Source: JAIBJN01 sp035461525 (GTDB lineage: Bacteria; Actinomycetota; Thermoleophilia; Gaiellales; Gaiellaceae). From it: a DNA stretch of 64,000 nucleotides. Positions 17,373 through 25,542 of the stretch are shown in pieces. The stretch's first letter is position 1. Each line of letters begins with the position of its first letter. A model generated the notes under the pieces. It did not search any database, was not told where the DNA came from, and was given only the letters and a program-made list of their open reading frames with translations. A program made the position numbers and the translations under genes. The DNA lies in assembly GCA_035461525.1 (NCBI GenBank), contig DATHVD010000039.1:7694-71693 (forward strand), in the 5' to 3' direction.

Positions 17373-18173
17373 ATGGAGGGAGGGGCGATCAAGGCGCGCG
17401 GGCTCATCTGCGCGGGCGGTGAGGCGACGCGGCTCCAGGAGCTGACGCGCCTCACGAACAAGCACCTGCTGCCGGTGGGGCGCTGGCCGATGGTCTACTA
17501 CCCGCTCCAGCTCATGCAGCTTCTCGGGATCCGGGACGTCCTCGTCGTCACCGGGCAGGGGCACGCCGGCGACTTCATCGACCTCCTCGGCGACGGGCGC
17601 GTCCAGAGGCGCGACGGCGACGGGCTCCTCTTCGACCTCGACCTCTCCTACAAGGTGCAGACTGAGCCCGGCGGGATCGCGGAGGTCGTCGGCATGGCCG
17701 AGTCCTTCGCGGGCGGCGAGCGGCTCGTGGTCTGCCTCGGCGACAACATCTTCGAATACGCCGAGACCGAGGCAGTGCGGGAGTGGGCGGCGGCTCCGGA
17801 GGACGCGCTCATCTTCGTCAGGGAGGTGCCCGACCCGGAGCGCTTCGGCGTCGTCGTCTACGGCGACGACGGCCGCGTGGTCGACGTGGTCGAGAAGGCC
17901 GGGGTGGTGGACACGCGCTACGACTCGCCTCCTTCGGCGGACGCGGTCGTCGGCCTCTACTGCTACCCGCCCGACGTCTTCGAGATGATCCGCGGGCTCG
18001 AGCGCTCCTCGCGCGGCGAGCTCGAGATCACCGACGTGAACCGCCGCTACGCCGAGGCGGGCCGCCTGCGCTCGGCCCGCGTGCGCGGCTGGTGGCGGGA
18101 CGCCGGCACGCACGAGGCGCTGGCGCGGATCGGCGCCCTCATCGACGAGACGGGGGCGAACAAGCTTCCATGA
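17373..18173 (+). CDS. rmlA: glucose-1-phosphate thymidylyltransferase
   Basis: A 266-residue nucleotidyltransferase making dTDP-glucose, the first step to dTDP-L-rhamnose. The N-terminal signature reads ICAGGEATRLQELTRLTNKH, with Glu-Ala where most enzymes have Gly-Thr/Ser, but TRL and NKHLLPVG are kept. GDNIFEY is the metal-binding strand and WWRDAGTHEAL the C-terminal active-site segment. ATG 17373 begins about eight residues before the Rossmann strand. It overlaps rmlC by ATGA. The complete rmlA-C-D-B order argues strongly for rhamnose. Confidence 0.92.
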   Translation: MEGGAIKARGLICAGGEATRLQELTRLTNKHLLPVGRWPMVYYPLQLMQLLGIRDVLVVTGQGHAGDFIDLLGDGRVQRRDGDGLLFDLDLSYKVQTEPGGIAEVVGMAESFAGGERLVVCLGDNIFEYAETEAVREWAAAPEDALIFVREVPDPERFGVVVYGDDGRVVDVVEKAGVVDTRYDSPPSADAVVGLYCYPPDVFEMIRGLERSSRGELEITDVNRRYAEAGRLRSARVRGWWRDAGTHEALARIGALIDETGANKLP

Positions 18174-18637
18174 CCGTCCTTCCCGGCATGCTGCTCCTGC
18201 CGCTGCGCGTCTTCGAGGACGAGCGCGGCTGGTTCGCCGAGATCCGCCGCGACAGCCTCCTCCCCGCGCGGACGGTGCAGACGAACGTCTCCTTCTCGCG
18301 CCGGGGCGTGATCCGCGGGCTCCACTACCACGAGCGCGGCCAGGATGACCTCTTCGTCTGTCTCGCGGGCACGGCGCGCGTCGTCGTCCTCGACCGCGAG
18401 ACGGACGAGACCTGGACTGCGGACATCGGCGAGGAGAACCCCGTCGCCGTCTACATCCCGGGCCGCCACGCGCACGGCTTCGAGGCTCTCACGGACCTCC
18501 TCTTCTGCTACCACGTCACCCGCGAGTACGACCCTGCCGACCCGGACGAGCACGGGATCTCCTGGGACGACCCGCGCGTCCGACATCTGTGGAGCACGCA
18601 GTCGCCGACTCTCTCGGAGCGGGACGCAGCGTCCTGA
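18170..18637 (+). CDS. rmlC: dTDP-4-dehydrorhamnose 3,5-epimerase
   Basis: A 155-residue cupin-fold epimerase, third step of dTDP-L-rhamnose synthesis. FEDERGWFAEIRRDS, VSFSRRGVIRGLHYH (catalytic His and Arg) and YIPGRHAHGFEALTD are the conserved blocks. It is slightly shorter than the usual 180 residues at the C-terminus, which lies under the overlapping rmlD start. It is coupled to rmlA by a 4-base overlap. Confidence 0.93.
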   Translation: MTVLPGMLLLPLRVFEDERGWFAEIRRDSLLPARTVQTNVSFSRRGVIRGLHYHERGQDDLFVCLAGTARVVVLDRETDETWTADIGEENPVAVYIPGRHAHGFEALTDLLFCYHVTREYDPADPDEHGISWDDPRVRHLWSTQSPTLSERDAAS

Positions 18638-19419
18638 TCACCGGCGCGGGCGGCCAGCTCGGGGCCGCCCTCCGGGAGGAGTTTCCGGACGCGCGGGCGT
18701 GCTCGCGGACTGAGCTCGACGTTGCGGAGCCGATCCGCGTCGATGTCGAGCCGTCGCTCGTCCTCCACGCGGCCGCCTGGACGGACGTGGACGGCGCCGA
18801 GGCCGACGAGGACGGCGCGCGGCGCGTGAACGTCGACGGCACGCGCAACGTCGCCGCCCTCGGCGCGCCGGTCGTCTACTACTCCACCGACTACGTCTTC
18901 GGCGGGACGAAGCGCGAGCCCTACGTCGAGTCGGACGAGCCGCATCCCCTTTCCGCCTACGGGCGGACGAAGCTCGCAGGCGAGGGAGAGGTGCAGGACG
19001 GGTGGATCGTCCGCAGCTCGTGGCTCTTCGGCTGGACCGGCAGGAACTTCGTGCGGACGATGCTCGAGCTCGGCCGGCGGCGGGACGAGCTGCGTGTCGT
19101 CGCCGACCAGCGCGGCTGCCCGACGTACGTCGGCCACCTGGCCCGGGCGACGTGCGAGCTGCTCGACCTCCCCCGAGGGATCTGGCACGTCGCCGCCGCG
19201 GGCGACTGCACGTGGGCTGACTTCGCCGAGGCGATCTTCGAGGACGCGGGGATCGACTGCCGCGTCGTCCCGATCACGACGGAGGAGCTCGGCCGCCCCG
19301 CCCCGCGGCCGTCCTACTCCGTCCTGCGCAGCGAGCGCGAGGGCGCCCCCAGTCTGCCGCACTGGCGTGACGGCCTCCGCGAGTGCCTCGACCGCCTCGG
19401 GGTTGCCCCGAGCGGCTGA
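18589..19419 (+). CDS. rmlD: dTDP-4-dehydrorhamnose reductase
   Basis: A 276-residue extended SDR, last step of dTDP-L-rhamnose synthesis. VLITGAGGQLGAAL is the NAD(P)-binding loop, YYSTDYVFGG and the catalytic YGRTK (Tyr-x-x-x-Lys) are intact, and RSSWLFGWTGRNFVRTML follows. The best start, GTG 18589, lies 49 bases inside rmlC, an unusually long overlap for this cluster. No ATG, GTG or TTG lies between it and the Rossmann strand. Confidence 0.92.
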   Translation: MEHAVADSLGAGRSVLITGAGGQLGAALREEFPDARACSRTELDVAEPIRVDVEPSLVLHAAAWTDVDGAEADEDGARRVNVDGTRNVAALGAPVVYYSTDYVFGGTKREPYVESDEPHPLSAYGRTKLAGEGEVQDGWIVRSSWLFGWTGRNFVRTMLELGRRRDELRVVADQRGCPTYVGHLARATCELLDLPRGIWHVAAAGDCTWADFAEAIFEDAGIDCRVVPITTEELGRPAPRPSYSVLRSEREGAPSLPHWRDGLRECLDRLGVAPSG

Positions 19420-19437
19420 CGGACTAGCATCCGACCC

Positions 19438-20424
19438 ATGCGGGTTCTCGTCACCGGCGGCTGCGGGTTCATCGGGAGCCACTTCGTCAAGCGCCTCGTC
19501 GCCGGTGGAGACGAGGCGGTCGTCCTCGACAAGCTCACGTACTCGGGGCGCCGGGAGAACCTCGACGGCGTCGACTGCGACGTCCGCGTCGGCGACATCG
19601 CCGACCCCGAGGCTGTGGCCACCGCCGCGGCCGGCTGCGAGGCGGTCGTCAACTTCGCGGCCGAGACGCACGTCGACCGCTCGATCCTCGGCGCCACCGA
19701 CTTCGGCCGCACCGAGTTCTTCGGGACGCAGGTGCTGCTCGAGGAGGTGCGCCGTACGGGCGCCCGCTACGTCCAGGTCTCGACGGACGAGGTCTACGGC
19801 GACCTCGAGCACGGAGGCTCGGCGACCGAGATCGACCCCGTCGCCCCGTCGAGCCCGTACAGCGTCGCCAAGGCCGCGGGCGACCTCCACATCCCCGCCT
19901 ACGTGCGCACCTTCGGCGTCAACGCGTCGATCACGCGCGGCTCGAACACGTACGGGCCCTACCAGTACCCGGAGAAGCTCGTGCCGCTCTTCGTCACGAA
20001 CGCGCTCGACGGACAGCCGCTGCCGCTCTACGGCGACGGCCGCCAGGTGCGGGACTGGCTCCACGTCGAGGATCACTGCGCCGGCATCGAGCACGTCCTC
20101 CGCGAGGGCGCGCCGGGCGAGGCGTACAACGTCGGCGGCGGGAACGAGCGCGAGAACGTTGAGATCACGGCGCGGATCGTCGAGCTGACCGGCGCCGACC
20201 CGGGCCTCGTCCGCCACGTCACCGATCGCGCCGGCCACGACCGCCGCTACTCGCTCGACTCCACGAAGCTCGAGGCTCTCGGGTGGAAGCCGCGCCGGGC
20301 CTTCGAGGACGGCCTCGCCGAGACCGTCGCCTGGTACCGCGACAACCGCTCCTGGTGGGAGCCGATCAAGTCGGGCGAGTACCTCGACTTCTACCGCCGC
20401 CAGTACGCCGAACGGCTCTCCTAG
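19438..20424 (+). CDS. rmlB: dTDP-glucose 4,6-dehydratase
   Basis: A 328-residue extended SDR, second step of dTDP-L-rhamnose synthesis. VLVTGGCGFIGSHFVKRL binds NAD+, FAAETHVDRSI is the family-specific segment, STDEVYG carries the Thr-Asp-Glu catalytic residues, and YSVAKAAGD the Tyr-x-x-x-Lys pair. TYGPYQYPEKLVPLF is also diagnostic. ATG 19438 lies 18 bases after rmlD. The four rml genes form one unit. Confidence 0.95.
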   Translation: MRVLVTGGCGFIGSHFVKRLVAGGDEAVVLDKLTYSGRRENLDGVDCDVRVGDIADPEAVATAAAGCEAVVNFAAETHVDRSILGATDFGRTEFFGTQVLLEEVRRTGARYVQVSTDEVYGDLEHGGSATEIDPVAPSSPYSVAKAAGDLHIPAYVRTFGVNASITRGSNTYGPYQYPEKLVPLFVTNALDGQPLPLYGDGRQVRDWLHVEDHCAGIEHVLREGAPGEAYNVGGGNERENVEITARIVELTGADPGLVRHVTDRAGHDRRYSLDSTKLEALGWKPRRAFEDGLAETVAWYRDNRSWWEPIKSGEYLDFYRRQYAERLS

Positions 20425-20440
20425 CTCACCCGCGCCCGCC

Positions 20441-20746
20441 CTACTCGGTCAGAAGCGGGATCAGGATCGAGCCGACCACGAAGAGCACCGTGTTCACGAG
20501 CGGGACGAACGCGGCGAAGACTGCGATAGCCCGGTCGCCTCGCCGGAGGGCGAGGAACGCGACGACTCCGGCGGCGAGGCCGACGGCAAGGCCCGGGAAC
20601 GCGCCCAGCGGGTCGAGGCTCCAGGTGAAGATCAGGAGGACGTGCGCGACCGCGAGCCCGACCGCCCGGCGTCCGAGCCGCGTCTCGGGCAGAAAGCGGC
20701 GTCGCCTCCACGCCGGGAGTCGGTGGGTCGAGTGTCCGGTCGTCAT
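20441..20746 (-). CDS. small multi-pass membrane protein, hypothetical
   Basis: A 101-residue protein with about three hydrophobic segments (VGLAVAHVLLIFTWSLDPLG, FPGLAVGLAAGVVAFLAL, IAVFAAFVPLVNTVLFVVGS) after a basic N-terminus. The family is not recognised. ATG 20746 has a perfect AAGGAGGT eight bases upstream, which settles the start over one 33 bases further up. It converges with rmlB; the 16-base gap has no obvious hairpin. Confidence 0.75.
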   Translation of the reverse strand: MTTGHSTHRLPAWRRRRFLPETRLGRRAVGLAVAHVLLIFTWSLDPLGAFPGLAVGLAAGVVAFLALRRGDRAIAVFAAFVPLVNTVLFVVGSILIPLLTE

Positions 20747-20837
20747 GGGGCCACCTCCTTGCTGCTCCGAGCCTCGCACCGGCTCAAGCCCGCGGCACGG
20801 GGAATCCCGTGAGCGTCCTGCGGCCCGGCCGCAGGCG

Positions 20838-22175
20838 CTAGGAACAGCGCGCCAGCGCCTCAGTGATCTCGCGCCGCTCTCCCTGGAGCGCGCGGGAGCG
20901 CTCCAGGTGGCCGACGGCCTCGTCGCAGCGGCCCAGCTCCACGAGCGTCCGGCCGAGGTTGTACTCGGCCCAGGCCTCGTAGCGGAAGTCGTCCCCGTAC
21001 GTGCCCCGGAGCGCGGGCACGGCGCGCTGCAGAGGCCGGAGCGCCGCCTGCCAGCGCCCTTCCTGCATGCGGGCGAACCCCCGGTCGTTGAGCTCGGCCG
21101 CCTCCTGGGGGGTCGCGGCGGGCTCGACGGCCGCAGGCGCCGGCTCCTGGTCCTCCTCGGCGGCCTCGGTCACCGTCTCCACGACCGTCGTCGCCCCGCC
21201 CCCCGGGTCGGCTGCAGGGGCGGCGACGTCCTCGCCGCCCGGGGCGAGGAGCACGGCGGCGACGCCGCCCGCGAGCAGGAGGCCGAGGACGACTGCGAGC
21301 ACGGCCGCCGCCGGGAGCCTTCGCGGCCGCGAGACAGGGGCCGGCGGCCGCTCCCGCAGCGCGTCCGCGAGCGCCGCGACGAAGGCAGCAGCGGTGGGAT
21401 AGCGGGCGGCGGGATCCTTGGCGAGTGCCCGCTCGAAGACGGCGTCGACCGCGACCGGCAGCCCGGGCCCGCGGCTCGATGCGGGCGGCACGGGCTCGCC
21501 GACGTGGGCGGCCGCCTCGGCCGTCTCCGACGAGCGCGCGAAGGGGCGGCCACCCGTGAGGAGCTCGTAGGCGACCACGCCGAGCGCATAGCGGTCGCTC
21601 GCCGCGGTCGTCACGTGCCCCTGCGCCTGCTCGGGCGCGAGGTATCCCGGCGTCCCGAGCACCGTGCCGGGGGCGGTCAGGCCGGCGGTCTCGTCGGCCA
21701 GTCTGGCGATCCCGAAGTCCACGACCGTGAGCCGGTCGCGGCCGTCGAAGATGAGGTTCGCGGGCTTCACGTCCCGGTGGACGATTCCGTTGGCGTGCGC
21801 CGCGTCGAGCGCCGCCGCCGCCTGGGAGAGCCAGTCGAGCGCCGTCTCGGGCGGAACCGGCTGCGACCGCGCCCGCTCGGCGAGGGTGCCGCCGGGGAGG
21901 AACTCCATGACGATGAAGGGGCGGCCGTCCGCCTCGCCGACGTCGAAGATCGTGACCACGTGTTGCTGGCCCGACAGGCGGGCGGCGGTGAGCGCCTCGC
22001 GGCGGAAGCGCCTGCGGAGATCGGGTGTCCGGGCCACGTCGGCGTCGAGCACCTTGACGGCGACGCGCCGGTCGAGCTCCCGGTCGACGGCGACGTAGAT
22101 CTCGCCCATCCCCCCGCGGGCGATCAGCCTCGGCTCTCGGTACCGGTCGGGGAGGAACTCGCTGCCAGCGGGCAC
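20838..22175 (-). CDS. PknB-like serine/threonine protein kinase with extracellular TPR-like tail
   Basis: A 445-residue single-pass kinase. The kinase domain spans about 11-265: Gly-loop IARGGMGEIYVA, VAVKVLD lysine, IVHRDVKPANLIF catalytic loop, VVDFGIARL, GTPGYLAPEQ. A membrane helix (AAAVLAVVLGLLLAGGVAAVLL) near 290 leads to an Ala/Glu/Pro linker and a C-terminal repeat of helical pairs (ELNDRGFARMQEGRW, YNLGRTLVELGRCDEAVGHL) resembling TPRs rather than PASTA domains, so it probably senses protein partners and not muropeptides. The only start is GTG 22175, directly abutting GGAG, so initiation may be weak. Confidence 0.9.
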   Translation of the reverse strand: MPAGSEFLPDRYREPRLIARGGMGEIYVAVDRELDRRVAVKVLDADVARTPDLRRRFRREALTAARLSGQQHVVTIFDVGEADGRPFIVMEFLPGGTLAERARSQPVPPETALDWLSQAAAALDAAHANGIVHRDVKPANLIFDGRDRLTVVDFGIARLADETAGLTAPGTVLGTPGYLAPEQAQGHVTTAASDRYALGVVAYELLTGGRPFARSSETAEAAAHVGEPVPPASSRGPGLPVAVDAVFERALAKDPAARYPTAAAFVAALADALRERPPAPVSRPRRLPAAAVLAVVLGLLLAGGVAAVLLAPGGEDVAAPAADPGGGATTVVETVTEAAEEDQEPAPAAVEPAATPQEAAELNDRGFARMQEGRWQAALRPLQRAVPALRGTYGDDFRYEAWAEYNLGRTLVELGRCDEAVGHLERSRALQGERREITEALARCS

Positions 22176-22273
22176 CTCCCAGGCTTACCGCGCTGGGGAG
22201 CGCTCAAACGTCCGAGGTTCACGCAATCCTTACTCGACTTCCGTACCCTGAGTGCCGACAGTCAAAGCGACTA

Positions 22274-23905
22274 ATGCGTCGGGTCTTCTCTCTCACGGTC
22301 GGTCTCGTCGTCGCGCTCGCGTGCGCGGGGGCGGCGTCGCCGGCGATCACGTTCGTCTTCAAGGGCAACGGCTGGGGCCACGGCATCGGGTTGGCCCAGT
22401 ATGGGGCCAAGGGGCTCGCGGACGCCGGGAAGGACTACGACGAGATCCTCCAGCACTACTACCGCGGCACGACGCTCGGCGCGGCCGGCGTCTCGCGCGT
22501 GCGCGTGCTCCTCGCCGAGGGCCAAAGCTCGCTCGCGATCTCGTCGCCCGTCGGCTTCACGGTCACGGCGGGCGGCAAGACCTACAACCTCCTGGCCGGA
22601 ACGCACACGCTCAAGACCGACATGAAGATCGTGAGCGCGAACGGCGCCACGCGCACGCTCACCGGGACGGCGACGTTCAAGCCGGGGGGCAGCCCGCTGC
22701 GCCTGAACGGCAAGGCCTACCGGGGACGAATCGACGTTCGCAAGGCGGGCGGCAGGCTCTCGGCCAGGAACGACATCGGCGTTCAGCAGTACCTGCGCGG
22801 CGTCGTCGCCTGGGAGATGCCGTCCTCCTGGCACATGGAGGCGCTCAAGGCGCAGGCGGTGATCGCGCGCACGTACGGGCTCGTCAGCCGCAAGCCGAGC
22901 GGGTGGTTCGACCTCTACCCGGACACCCGGAGCCAGGTCTACGGCGGCGTCGCGGCCGAGCACCCCCGCACCGACCAAGCCGTCTCGGCCACGGCTGGAG
23001 AGGTCGTCACGTCGGACGGCTCCTTCGCCTGGACGTTCTACCACTCCACGTCCGGCGGCAAGACCGCGGCCAAGCACCACGAGTGGGGCCAGCCCTCGTT
23101 CTCGTACCTCACCAGCGTCCCCGACCCGTACTCGAAGCTCTCGCCGCACCATCGCTGGGGCCCGACCGACGCCGAGGTGGACTGCGTCGGCTCGAAGCCC
23201 GACTGCGTCTGGACCGGGAAGCAGATCAAGCAGAAGCTCGGCTCGAACGTCCCCGCGGGCGTCCGCGACATGACCGTCTCCCGCAACGGCTCGAGCCGCG
23301 TCTCGAGCGTCTCCATCGTCGGCTCCGGAGGGGCGCAAAACACCGTGAGCGGCGCGACGATGCGCTCGTTGCTGGGGCTCCGCTCGACGTGGTTCACGGT
23401 GGGCGTCCTCCGTATCAATCCGGCGAAGCGGACGATCGACGCCGGGGAGCGGACGCAGCTCACGATCCTCGTCCGGAGCGTCGGGAACGTGACGCTCCAG
23501 CGCAAGCGGGGCTCCGGCCCCTGGGAAGTCCAGCGCACCGGCGTCTCGGGAACCCTGACGCTGAGCGTCAAGCCCCCGGTCACGACCAGATGGCGGCTGA
23601 GCTCGCCGTCCGGGAAGACCGCTGCGGTCAAGGTGAACGTGAGGCCGCAGCTCCGCTTCGCCGCCGCCCAGAGGGCGGGCTCGCTCCTCGGCGTCACCGA
23701 TCCGGGGCTCGAAGGAACCGCGGTGGCCATCCAGCGCGAGACGCCGTCCGGCGCCTGGGAGCTCGTCGGCACGGCGAGCGTCCAGGCCGACGGCACGTGG
23801 CGTGCGCACTTCGAGCTCACGCCCGGCGTCTACCGGGCGCGCTCGGTCGCGGGGCCGGCCGCCGCCGCCGGCGTCAGCCCCACGGTCACCGTCGTCCAGG
23901 GCTGA
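22274..23905 (+). CDS. secreted SpoIID/LytB-domain protein
   Basis: A 543-residue exported protein. A Sec signal occupies residues 1-24 (LTVGLVVALACAGAASPA). KGNGWGHGIGLAQYGA comes first, then the SpoIID core: GVQQYLRGVVAWEMPSSW, MEALKAQAVIARTYGL with the catalytic-type Glu, and FYHSTSGGKT. In sporulators SpoIID is a lytic transglycosylase acting on denuded glycan. Actinobacteria use SpoIID-domain proteins outside sporulation, probably in wall remodelling. The last 200 residues form two beta-rich Ig-like segments, likely wall- or sugar-binding. It diverges from the kinase gene (98-base gap) and converges on the acyltransferase gene. Confidence 0.88.
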   Translation: MRRVFSLTVGLVVALACAGAASPAITFVFKGNGWGHGIGLAQYGAKGLADAGKDYDEILQHYYRGTTLGAAGVSRVRVLLAEGQSSLAISSPVGFTVTAGGKTYNLLAGTHTLKTDMKIVSANGATRTLTGTATFKPGGSPLRLNGKAYRGRIDVRKAGGRLSARNDIGVQQYLRGVVAWEMPSSWHMEALKAQAVIARTYGLVSRKPSGWFDLYPDTRSQVYGGVAAEHPRTDQAVSATAGEVVTSDGSFAWTFYHSTSGGKTAAKHHEWGQPSFSYLTSVPDPYSKLSPHHRWGPTDAEVDCVGSKPDCVWTGKQIKQKLGSNVPAGVRDMTVSRNGSSRVSSVSIVGSGGAQNTVSGATMRSLLGLRSTWFTVGVLRINPAKRTIDAGERTQLTILVRSVGNVTLQRKRGSGPWEVQRTGVSGTLTLSVKPPVTTRWRLSSPSGKTAAVKVNVRPQLRFAAAQRAGSLLGVTDPGLEGTAVAIQRETPSGAWELVGTASVQADGTWRAHFELTPGVYRARSVAGPAAAAGVSPTVTVVQG

Positions 23906-23908
23906 GGC

Positions 23909-24556
23909 TCAACCTCCGAGGAGCTCGTCCTCGGGCACCTCGCGGATCTGCCGCGCCGGATTGCCGACGACGACGGCACGGGCCGGGACGTCGCCGAGCA
24001 CGACGGCGCCCGCTCCGACGAAAGCCTCCTCGCCGATCTCGACGCCGGGCAGCAGGACGGCGCCGCCGCCGATGCGGGCGCCGCGCCGGATGGTGGGGCC
24101 CTTCCGGAGCTCGTGCCGCCGTTCGGTGCGGCCCATGAGCTGGTCGTTCGTGGTCACGACCCCGGGGGCGACGAAGACGTCCTCCTCGAGCGTGGAGTAG
24201 GCGGTCACGTAGGCGTTCGCCTGGATGCGCGTGCGCGCGCCCACGGTGGTGTCGTTCTCGACGAGCGAGCCGCGGCCGACGACGACCTCGTCTCCGAGGT
24301 CGCAGCGCTCGCGCACGCACGCCTGGTCGCCGACGATGACGTCGCGGCCGAGGCGGCTGCCGGCGAAGACGACGGCGCAGGCGAGGATCCGGGCCCCGTC
24401 TCCGACGACGAGCGGCGGCAGCTCCTCCCGGCTCGCGGTCGACCGCTCGCCGAGCGTTGGCGGCTTCCCGACGACGGCGTTGTCGCCGATCTCGACGTCG
24501 TCCCCCAGGATCGTGCCCGGGTAGACGACGGCGCTCCCGGCGACCCGAGCGCTCAG
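23909..24556 (-). CDS. hexapeptide-repeat acyltransferase (WbpD/WlbB-like)
   Basis: About 215 residues of left-handed beta-helix acyltransferase. Repeats of the [LIV]GxxxxI type run through the protein (ILGDDVEIGDNAVVG, RLGRDVIVGDQACV, EEDVFVAPGVVT, GGGAVLLPGVEIGEEAFVGAGAVV) and end in VVGNPARQI. In the Wbp/Wlb pathway WbpD acetylates the 3-amino group of a UDP-aminouronic acid, and the neighbours fit this. No ATG, GTG or TTG is available near the natural N-terminus. The best candidate is CTG 24556, which forms CTGA with the stop of the upstream gene; the alternative is a GTG well inside that gene. Confidence 0.82.
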   Translation of the reverse strand: MSARVAGSAVVYPGTILGDDVEIGDNAVVGKPPTLGERSTASREELPPLVVGDGARILACAVVFAGSRLGRDVIVGDQACVRERCDLGDEVVVGRGSLVENDTTVGARTRIQANAYVTAYSTLEEDVFVAPGVVTTNDQLMGRTERRHELRKGPTIRRGARIGGGAVLLPGVEIGEEAFVGAGAVVLGDVPARAVVVGNPARQIREVPEDELLGG

Positions 24557-25542
24557 ACGCGCTCCCGCTCGAGCGAGGCCTGGAGCTGCTCGAGCGCCCG
24601 CACGACTGCGAGGCCGTCGCGGGCGGCCGCGAGCGGGTCGCCCTCCCCGCGCACGAGGCCGAGGAAGTGCGCGCACTCGAGGCGAAGCGGCTCGCTGTTG
24701 GGGATGCGCGGGCTGTAGACGTCGCCGGTCCGCGTCCTCCACTCCCCGTACGTGCCGAGAGCGGGCTCGGCCGCGCTGTCGTAGACGGTCACCTTGCGAT
24801 CGAGCTCCATGTCGTCGAACACGGCCATCTTCCCCGTCCCGACGACGGTCATCCGGCGCATCTTGTGCGGGTCGAGCCAGGAGAGGTGCATGTGCGCGGT
24901 CTTCCCCGAAGGGAAGCGCAGGTAGCAGAAGACGACGTCCTCGACGCCCTCCTTCAGGAACGACTCGCCGTGTGCCGTCAGCTCGGAGGGCTCCTCGCCC
25001 AGGAGGTGGAGGATGACGGCGAGGTCGTGCGCGCCCAGGCTCCAGAGCGCGTTCTCGTCGCGCCGGATCGTGCCCAGGTTGACTCGGTTGCCGTAGACGT
25101 AGAGCACGTCGCCGAGCTCCCCGCCGTCCACGATCTCCTTCAGCTTGACGATGCCTGGGTGGTAGAGGAGGAGGTGCCCGGGCATGAGCGCGAGCCCCTG
25201 CTCCTCGGCGAGCGTCACGAGCTCCTCGGCCTCTGCGGCCGAGAGCGCCATCGGCTTCTCGACGAAGACGTGCTTGCCCGCCGCGAGGGCCTCGCGGGCG
25301 AGCGCCGCGTGCGTCGGGACGGGCGTCGCGATCACGATCGCGTCGAGGTCGTCGTCCGCGAGCAGCTCCTCGAGGCCGGACGAGGTCGCGGCCGCCGGAT
25401 AGCGCCCCGCGGCGGCGGCCAGGCGCTCGTCGTCGGCGTCGCAGATGCGGGCGAGGCGCGCGAGCTCGTGGAAGTTCCGGGCGAGGTTCGTGCCCCACGG
25501 GCCGAGACCGGCGAGGCCGACGGCCGGTGCGCTCGCGCTCAC
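24553..25542 (-). CDS. Gfo/Idh/MocA-family oxidoreductase (WbpB/WlbA-like)
   Basis: A 329-residue NAD(P)-dependent oxidoreductase. The Rossmann motif is GLAGLGPWGTNLARNF, VIATPVPTHAALAREAL follows, and the EKPMAL lysine motif (VFVEKPM) is intact. A cofactor-proximal SLGAHDLAVILHLLG suits WlbA-type enzymes that oxidise the 3-OH of UDP-GlcNAcA. GTG 25542 overlaps the dehydrogenase stop by 4 bases, and its stop overlaps the acyltransferase start. Together the operon points to UDP-2,3-diacylamino-uronic acid synthesis. The substrate is inferred from context. Confidence 0.88.
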   Translation of the reverse strand: MSASAPAVGLAGLGPWGTNLARNFHELARLARICDADDERLAAAAGRYPAAATSSGLEELLADDDLDAIVIATPVPTHAALAREALAAGKHVFVEKPMALSAAEAEELVTLAEEQGLALMPGHLLLYHPGIVKLKEIVDGGELGDVLYVYGNRVNLGTIRRDENALWSLGAHDLAVILHLLGEEPSELTAHGESFLKEGVEDVVFCYLRFPSGKTAHMHLSWLDPHKMRRMTVVGTGKMAVFDDMELDRKVTVYDSAAEPALGTYGEWRTRTGDVYSPRIPNSEPLRLECAHFLGLVRGEGDPLAAARDGLAVVRALEQLQASLERERV

